A stretch of DNA of 9,854 nt from SHAN690 sp041391765 (GTDB lineage: Bacteria > Bacteroidota > Bacteroidia > Flavobacteriales_G > Salibacteraceae). Shown piece after piece: positions 5,948-9,854 of the stretch. The stretch's first letter is position 1. Each line of letters begins with the position of its first letter. Below the pieces are notes generated by a model that was given only the letters and a program-made list of their open reading frames with translations, made no database searches and was not told where the DNA came from. The stretch lies in the NCBI GenBank assembly GCA_041391765.1, contig JAWKNJ010000052.1, positions 1 through 9,854 of the forward strand, given 5' to 3'. A program made the translations under genes and the position numbers.

Positions 5948-6237
5948 GCAACCGTCATCCTGAGGGTTTCGATCCGCCAAAGGCGGAGAGAAATGTCTCG
6001 AAGGAAAGGTTGCGGATTCAAACCGCTTGTCTTTCCTTCGACTCGTTCCTCGCTCAGGACAAGCTCAGACTCATGCTTCGCATAACCTCAGACTGACGCT
6101 ACGATTTTGTGCGTGAACGTCATTATCCTTTCCGTCATCCTGAGGCCGGCCAAAGGCCGAGTCTCGCAATGCGAAGCACCACGAAGTAGCAGCGCAGCTA
6201 TTCACGAATTCATCTGAAAGTAAACAGACCATGAGTA
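5948..6237. repeat. Intergenic modular repeat, composite copy C (about 290 bases)
   Basis: This is the most orderly copy. It has a left arm (5948-6009) with CCGCC-AAA-GGCGG (5974-5986), then an inverted pair CGAAGGAAAG (5999-6008) / CTTTCCTTCG (6031-6040) enclosing GCGG/CCGC. The right arm carries ATGC-TTC-GCAT (6073-6083) and CCTCAGACTGACGCTAC. A second left arm (6133-6166) has CGGCC-AAA-GGCCG (6147-6159). The tail module is 6163-6237. The order is the same as in cluster B and the orientation is the same. It fills the space between the propeller gene and the end of the right-hand operon. No gene and no clear intrinsic terminator is visible. Confidence 0.75.
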
Positions 6238-6264
6238 ACGAAAGGTTGTGTCTTTAATCCCCTA

Positions 6265-7101
6265 TTATTGACTCAATGATGACCAAGGCTGCACATCATG
6301 CTCTTCTGCAAACTTCACCACCCTTTCCTGCTCGTTTTCGCTGATTATCTCCAACAATCCGGAAGACCTTAAGTCCTGATAAATTTTGTGGTTTACCGCG
6401 TTGGTTTTGGAAGGTTCCTCTCCTATTGCAAAGAAGTTAGCCTGCTGCCGCCCTTGATCTGCCAACACCCTTTTCAGATGAAACAGGTTGGCAACTCGAT
6501 GTTCTATCACATCATGGCGTTTGCTGAAGTCTATGGCCTCGACTGCAAATGGCGCCTCATTCTCTCCAAGACTGGAAACTTTGATCGGATAGATCAGACC
6601 GGGAACACTGGAGCTATCTACGATGATGTCAATATTGGTGCGTTCTGACAGGTGCGTCTTAATGTAGTGGTGTACCCGATGCTCGTATTCCCTCACTGTG
6701 TGTGATGGCTCGTCTGCATGTCCCAGATACTTCGCGAACAGACCTTGAAAATTTTCTTCCGTCAATGCCAAACTGACTTGCACCGGTTTGTGAAACTGAA
6801 TCAGATTCGAAGAATAGCGATTCAGGTAATCCAAGTATTGCTCATTCCAAAGCGAGGCGTTGAGCAGCTCGTCCATTCCGTTTTCGGTTGGATTCAGTTC
6901 TTCGTTCAAAGCACTAAGAATATGCTTGAGCATCAAGTGCACATCCTTGCCGTGCAACTCCTTCACTAAGTCCAAGCGTTTCTTGCTGAATTGAAAGCGT
7001 GAGCTATTGCCTCCAAGCATAAGCATGGCGATGTAAATGTGCTGGCTCGAATTCGGGTGCACTTTTAGTGAAAGCAGCGTGTATGTAGTTGTAGTGGTCA
7101 T
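6265..7101 (-). CDS. DUF3037-like protein with an extra C-terminal domain, partner of the HipA-like kinase
   Basis: This 278-residue protein has no signal peptide or membrane segment. Residues about 6-120 resemble the DUF3037 pattern: a first strand TYTLLSLKVHP, a hydrophobic strand YIAMLMLGG followed by RFQFSKKRL, a helical middle, and a closing LNRYSSNLIQFHKPVQVSL with LFAKYLG. DUF3037 proteins are usually about 120-130 residues. Here residues about 140-278 form a second, unrecognised part with alternating strands and helices (IDIIVDSSS, PIKVSSLG, FAVEAIDFSKRHDVIEHRV). Its ATG (7101-7099) overlaps the TGA of the kinase frame as ATGA, so translation is probably coupled. Adjacent HipA-like kinase and DUF3037 genes are a common bacterial pair; its job is unknown to me. 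It is the last gene of the operon. The DUF3037 call is moderate. Confidence 0.6.
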   Translation of the reverse strand: MTTTTTYTLLSLKVHPNSSQHIYIAMLMLGGNSSRFQFSKKRLDLVKELHGKDVHLMLKHILSALNEELNPTENGMDELLNASLWNEQYLDYLNRYSSNLIQFHKPVQVSLALTEENFQGLFAKYLGHADEPSHTVREYEHRVHHYIKTHLSERTNIDIIVDSSSVPGLIYPIKVSSLGENEAPFAVEAIDFSKRHDVIEHRVANLFHLKRVLADQGRQQANFFAIGEEPSKTNAVNHKIYQDLRSSGLLEIISENEQERVVKFAEEHDVQPWSSLSQ

Positions 7102-7787
7102 GATATCATCGACTGACAGTGTTCTCGAAATGCTTGTTTAACGTCATTGGACCAACTCAGAGAAAGCCATTCATCCATTAGAAACGTCTTCCATTCGTCC
7201 TTATTTGCTCCCCAGGAATCGGGAGCCGCATCTATCCAACCTACAGTTTCATGGCTTGCTTTGGTAATCCACTGATCAAATTGCGTGAGAATCAGTTCGA
7301 TTTCTGCTGCGAAATTATGCGGTTTTTGGAAGATAAGGTGATAAAGTTCCGATTGCAGGATGGAATCGTGATAGGTCAATGTTGTCAATCCATGCTGCAT
7401 CGCGTTGTTTGAGTTGAATGCTTCTCCATGATCAATCACCACCCAATCATAGGCTCCGGAGGCCATGGTCATCAGCAGGTTGTAGTTGTTGTGATTGCGA
7501 TCTTCATTGCTTGTCCAAATGTCAAACAGGGCGATGCGGAGAAGGGTTTGTTTGTTCCAAATTTTGCTTTTTTGAGTGTTGGACTGAACAGCAATACCAC
7601 CGACTGTTCTACTCTTGGCCTCGTGTAAAACCATTTGCGAAACCAAAGAGCGGCACATCAAAAAACGTGCATTGGGTAGCACGCTGACGGCTGAGCGATC
7701 CGGTGCATGATCCGCAGCAACACTTACTAAAGAAAACTCCGGAATGCGTTCAACCCTGCACACCGCGCAGCATGAGCACACACCCAC
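7098..7787 (-). CDS. HipA-like kinase, C-terminal lobe (5' part in another frame)
   Basis: The kinase core is plain: FDIWTSNEDRNHNNYNLL (88-105) is the catalytic loop (Asp96, Asn100/101), and VVIDHGEAF (116-124) is the metal-binding segment of HipA-like (HipA_2-type) kinases. They belong to the PI3/4-kinase-like fold and phosphorylate protein targets. The first 14 residues from the GTG at 7787 (Cys-rich, CSCCAVCRVER) look like wrong-frame translation. Sensible family sequence begins at IPEFSLVSV (DNA from 7745). The N-lobe is encoded just upstream in a different frame, within 7727-8389, ending ARCAGLN at 7748. One missing base between 7750 and 7745 would join GLN to IPEFSLV. The stop TGA (7100-7098) overlaps the next gene as ATGA. 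No HipB-like helix-turn-helix partner is seen in the window. Confidence 0.72.
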   Translation of the reverse strand: MGVCSCCAVCRVERIPEFSLVSVAADHAPDRSAVSVLPNARFLMCRSLVSQMVLHEAKSRTVGGIAVQSNTQKSKIWNKQTLLRIALFDIWTSNEDRNHNNYNLLMTMASGAYDWVVIDHGEAFNSNNAMQHGLTTLTYHDSILQSELYHLIFQKPHNFAAEIELILTQFDQWITKASHETVGWIDAAPDSWGANKDEWKTFLMDEWLSLSWSNDVKQAFREHCQSMIS

Positions 7788-7923
7788 TGGTCATTAACTG
7801 CGTTTGCCATTTGTGCCACCGGATACTTACACAAATAGTCCTTAAAATCATCGCACGAAACCAACACCGGCTTTTGCCCGTGTCTTGCTGTATGATGGTT
7901 CCTATGCTTTTGGTATAGGTCAA
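7098..7923 (-). pseudogene. Reconstructed extent of the broken HipA-like kinase gene
   Basis: The intact gene probably spanned this interval. From a TTG at 7923, one frame reads MTYTKSIGTIIQQDTGKSR. The adjacent frame then gives PVLVSCDDFKDYLCKYP (from 7870), with the likely ATP-binding lysine in YLCKY at about 7828, and runs to ARCAGLN (7748). A third frame gives IPEFSLV onward (from 7745). G-K/R-S/T-(R)P at the start of the N-lobe is the pattern expected of such kinases. Each join needs one additional base (net). The first join is less certain, because the frame of the unknown upstream protein also reads through PVLV without interruption. Confidence 0.5.
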
Positions 7924-8389
7924 GAAAGTAAAAGCGTTGATTGATGATGAAGCTGATTCGGCGATCTAATAACTTTCTATTCCTATCCATTCTATTGTCA
8001 AGCTTTCTGAGCTTACCCTTCTCAAAGTTGTATGCCTTGATTTTGTTTGCAAGGTCAAACGCCTGCTTTACATCGTGGCACTTCCATAGGTGATGTCCAT
8101 AGTACAGATACACCCAAACATATCTTCCGCGATGGCGATCAGCTGCAACTATTCCGTATATCTCGGCATTTCGATATTCATAATATGAATGCCCCAACCA
8201 AATTTTCTCAATGAGTTCGGTGGCATGTCCGCCTAATAAGTAATTCACCTCTTTATCACCGCTCACCCACATACAGTTCCGACTCGTAAGGCTGGTCCAA
8301 AGCCCGGTCAATCTTCGTTGAAATGATTTGATCTTAATTTTCTCCACGCTTATTTCTTCGCGTAGCTCAGAGATTGCCGGATATTTCAT
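7727..8389 (-). CDS. Unrecognised protein X, read-through into the kinase N-lobe
   Basis: This is a 220-residue frame from the ATG at 8389. Residues 1 to about 168 are not recognised. They form a basic, aromatic-rich region with NYLLGGHATELIEKIW, then strands VAADRHRGRYVWVYLYYGHHLWK, then a probable helix or coiled coil rich in Lys, Arg and Asp (108-150). From PVLV (174) the sequence is the N-lobe of the HipA-like kinase (CDDFKDYLCKYP, AHAARCAGLN) until a wrong-frame tail AFRSFL. So either X is naturally fused to the kinase and one frameshift breaks it, or X is a separate gene. In the second case, restoring one base near 7873 would make X stop at a TGA at 7850-7848 (about 180 residues), with the kinase starting at 7923. 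It lies 34 bases after the CoiA-like gene, in the same operon. Confidence 0.6.
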   Translation of the reverse strand: MKYPAISELREEISVEKIKIKSFQRRLTGLWTSLTSRNCMWVSGDKEVNYLLGGHATELIEKIWLGHSYYEYRNAEIYGIVAADRHRGRYVWVYLYYGHHLWKCHDVKQAFDLANKIKAYNFEKGKLRKLDNRMDRNRKLLDRRISFIINQRFYFLDLYQKHRNHHTARHGQKPVLVSCDDFKDYLCKYPVAQMANAVNDQWVCAHAARCAGLNAFRSFL

Positions 8390-8423
8390 GTGCGCTTTTT
8401 TACTGGTTATTTATCTCACGACA

Positions 8424-9395
8424 TCATTGATTCTTCCCTTTCTTGTTCTTAATCTGATCTCTCAATTCAACCATAAGTTCGTCCAAATCACGCAAATGAT
8501 GACCAATGCAATGTACAACTTGCGGCCAATCCATTTCTCTACCCGATTCTCGCCCCGTTACAGGTTTATAGTCAATGCGTAGTTTATAATCACAAGTACT
8601 GCATGTATCAACTTTCGCATAATGCTTCCCTTCGTTCTTACCTCCTTTCCACGTGTCTTTGTTGAGAGGACAATCATTGACATAGTTATGATACGCGGTA
8701 TAAGTTTCATCCGAACCAAAGTATTCGTGTCGTTGGTATTTAAAGAATTCAACTTTTTTCAATTCTGCGTAATCTCCCAAGGCATTTTCTATCCTCGATA
8801 TGAAAGGGTTATAAACCCAGTATTTGGCGGCATGTCCGAATATGATTTCCCGTTCCACAAAATCTTCTTTTCCACGGATATCAGATCTTGTATAAGCCAG
8901 TTGATCAAGGTATTTTGCGTCAATTCCGATCGTTGGGATTCTCATTTTGCGAATACGACTGAGTTTCGTCCAATCGATGCCATGCGTAACCACCACCTCA
9001 ACAAACACTTTTCTACCCTTGGACTCGATTATGATGTCTGGCTTAATACTTCCCTCAAACTTTTCAAGCCAAACTCTGTCAATTGGGATTGACTGTTCTT
9101 CAAAGATCAAGTGACCTTGATTTCTAAAATAAAGGGGTGGAGTCACAAACGTATTCGACTTTGAAATAATCTCCTTGGCTTTCAGGTGCAAGACCGTTTC
9201 AATGGCCGATTCACAATCTGTTTTATGATGAGCAAAGTGATGCGCCTTTACCGCTCCTTTGCGAGCGACTAAAGGTTCCTTACAAGCCGGGCAAACACAG
9301 TTGCAAGCCAAACCACTATCGACTTCATCAATGGATATTAATTCACCATCGCGCTCGGCCTCCAAGAGCAATCGACTACTGAATCCATGAATCAT
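8424..9395 (-). CDS. CoiA-like protein: zinc ribbon plus PD-(D/E)xK nuclease-like domain
   Basis: The protein has 323 residues from the ATG at 9395. I prefer this start to one 27 codons further up because it overlaps the upstream stop as ATGA. The N-terminus reads DGELISIDEVDSGLACNCVCPAC, then LVARKGAVKAHHFAHH. CPAC (35-38) and HFAH (53-56) are the zinc/His features of the CoiA family. A nuclease-like core follows: ESAIETVLHLKAKEI (62-76), Asp120 in IKPDIIIES and Glu133 in FVEVVVTHGIDWTKL. VEVxVTH-x-D-xxK is common in this family in place of a classical ExK. Residues 240-300 hold further Cys/His residues (DCPL 241-244, CSTC 265-268, HCIGHH 295-300) that could form a second zinc site. CoiA itself acts in natural competence, but family members also occur in accessory and defence-type operons. 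It is cytosolic. Confidence 0.78.
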   Translation of the reverse strand: MIHGFSSRLLLEAERDGELISIDEVDSGLACNCVCPACKEPLVARKGAVKAHHFAHHKTDCESAIETVLHLKAKEIISKSNTFVTPPLYFRNQGHLIFEEQSIPIDRVWLEKFEGSIKPDIIIESKGRKVFVEVVVTHGIDWTKLSRIRKMRIPTIGIDAKYLDQLAYTRSDIRGKEDFVEREIIFGHAAKYWVYNPFISRIENALGDYAELKKVEFFKYQRHEYFGSDETYTAYHNYVNDCPLNKDTWKGGKNEGKHYAKVDTCSTCDYKLRIDYKPVTGRESGREMDWPQVVHCIGHHLRDLDELMVELRDQIKNKKGKNQ

Positions 9396-9854
9396 TTCAG
9401 GTTTTCTTCTTGCATACTCACCATCTTGTTGTCTCCATTCCAAACGGTCGTGATGAACAATTTGTAATTGGACCAAAACTGGAGCCTTTTCCTCTTGATC
9501 CGATAATCCATCACGTAGGTAACCTGGAGCAGACCGCCATCCAATTCCTTAAACGTTATTGTGCTCCAGTTAATGTTCGCTTCCCTGAAAGGGTATTTCT
9601 CCACGTATCGTCTTGAATCCGCCATGACATTACTGAGCGAAATATTTGTTGAGCTAAACCATTGCTGCATAGGGTCCTCAAGGTAATTTCCCAACTGCTC
9701 GATACGGCTATTACTCAACGCCTTGTAATAACCGGCTATGTTTGATCGAACAGTGGCTCGATCGGGTTTCTTGACAATGTTCACCGAGGGTGTTGGTTGC
9801 ACCTCAGTTTGAACTTCCGTTGAATTCGACTTGTTGTACACCACAATCGAATAC
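9392..9854 (-). CDS. NTF2-like domain protein, C-terminal part (5' end outside window)
   Basis: The frame is open to the right edge (YSIV precedes the GTG at 9844), so the N-terminus lies outside the window. What is visible is a short hydrophobic end, a Thr/Gln/Pro linker (KSNSTEVQTEVQPTPS), and about 120 residues with the helix-helix-strand order of an NTF2-like/SnoaL-like cone. That part contains IAGYYKALSNSRIEQLGNYL, a middle helix ADSRRYVEKYPF, and strands INWSTITFKEL, LLQVTYVMDYRI, YKLFITTVW and KMVSMQEE. Such domains are found at the C-terminus of membrane-anchored or multi-domain proteins and may bind a small ligand or another protein. The stop TGA overlaps the CoiA-like ATG, so the two genes are in one operon. 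Confidence 0.55.
   Translation of the reverse strand, partial: YSIVVYNKSNSTEVQTEVQPTPSVNIVKKPDRATVRSNIAGYYKALSNSRIEQLGNYLEDPMQQWFSSTNISLSNVMADSRRYVEKYPFREANINWSTITFKELDGGLLQVTYVMDYRIKRKRLQFWSNYKLFITTVWNGDNKMVSMQEENLK

Noticed and set aside
5821..6021. 66-codon minus-strand ORF in the gap before the right-hand operon
   Set aside because: It overlaps the nested inverted repeats and the left arm of repeat copy C. Its N-terminus is just translated repeat sequence.
3949..6237. Insertion sequence or transposon bounded by the direct repeats
   Set aside because: No transposase or recombinase is encoded between the copies and no target-site duplication is evident. The repeats themselves are modular and non-coding.
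7098..8389. Classical HipBA toxin-antitoxin pair
   Set aside because: No small helix-turn-helix HipB-like gene is adjacent. The kinase is of the shorter HipA-like kind with a DUF3037-like neighbour.
8622..9092. 156-codon plus-strand ORF opposite the CoiA-like gene
   Set aside because: It is antisense to a gene with clear zinc-ribbon and nuclease motifs. The product is Phe/Ile-rich with no sensible domain order.

Overview
The window looks like a chromosomal segment of a Bacteroidota bacterium, probably Flavobacteriales or a close relative. The evidence is a secreted metalloprotease with a type IX secretion (T9SS) C-terminal sorting domain, a second T9SS-type cargo gene ending in a YPNPSSG motif, a promoter of the TTTG / TAnnTTTG type, weak Shine-Dalgarno sequences, and intergenic repeats of the CTTCGAC...CTCAG style that are common in this phylum. 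The genus cannot be read from the sequence.

Left part, + strand (1-3057): the 3' end of an EamA/DMT-type transporter, a repeat-filled gap, then an IMPACT/YigZ-family protein overlapping a secreted M36/thermolysin-like metalloprotease. Middle, - strand (3122-5647): a stand-alone protein-kinase-like gene of the polyvalent-protein type with its own promoter, a large repeat cluster, and a secreted three-repeat beta-propeller-like protein. The T9SS tail of that last gene is frameshifted and cut short exactly where the repeat cluster begins. Right part, - strand (6265-9854): a tightly packed operon running right to left. Its order is an NTF2-like protein (open at the window edge), a CoiA-like zinc-ribbon/nuclease protein, an unrecognised protein X, a HipA-like kinase and a DUF3037-like protein. 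Several junctions are ATGA overlaps. The kinase reading frame is broken at least once and probably twice.

The three long non-coding gaps (447-680, 3752-4517, 5648-6264) are filled largely by one modular repeat family. Its units appear in both orientations. Short hairpins at fixed places have different stem sequences in different copies while pairing is kept. Two composite copies lie in direct orientation about 2 kb apart on either side of the damaged propeller gene.

The two most interesting items are the covarying-hairpin repeat family and the CoiA-like / X / HipA-like kinase / DUF3037-like operon. No CRISPR array, transposase, tRNA or rRNA was seen. All family assignments come from reading motifs, not from database searches.
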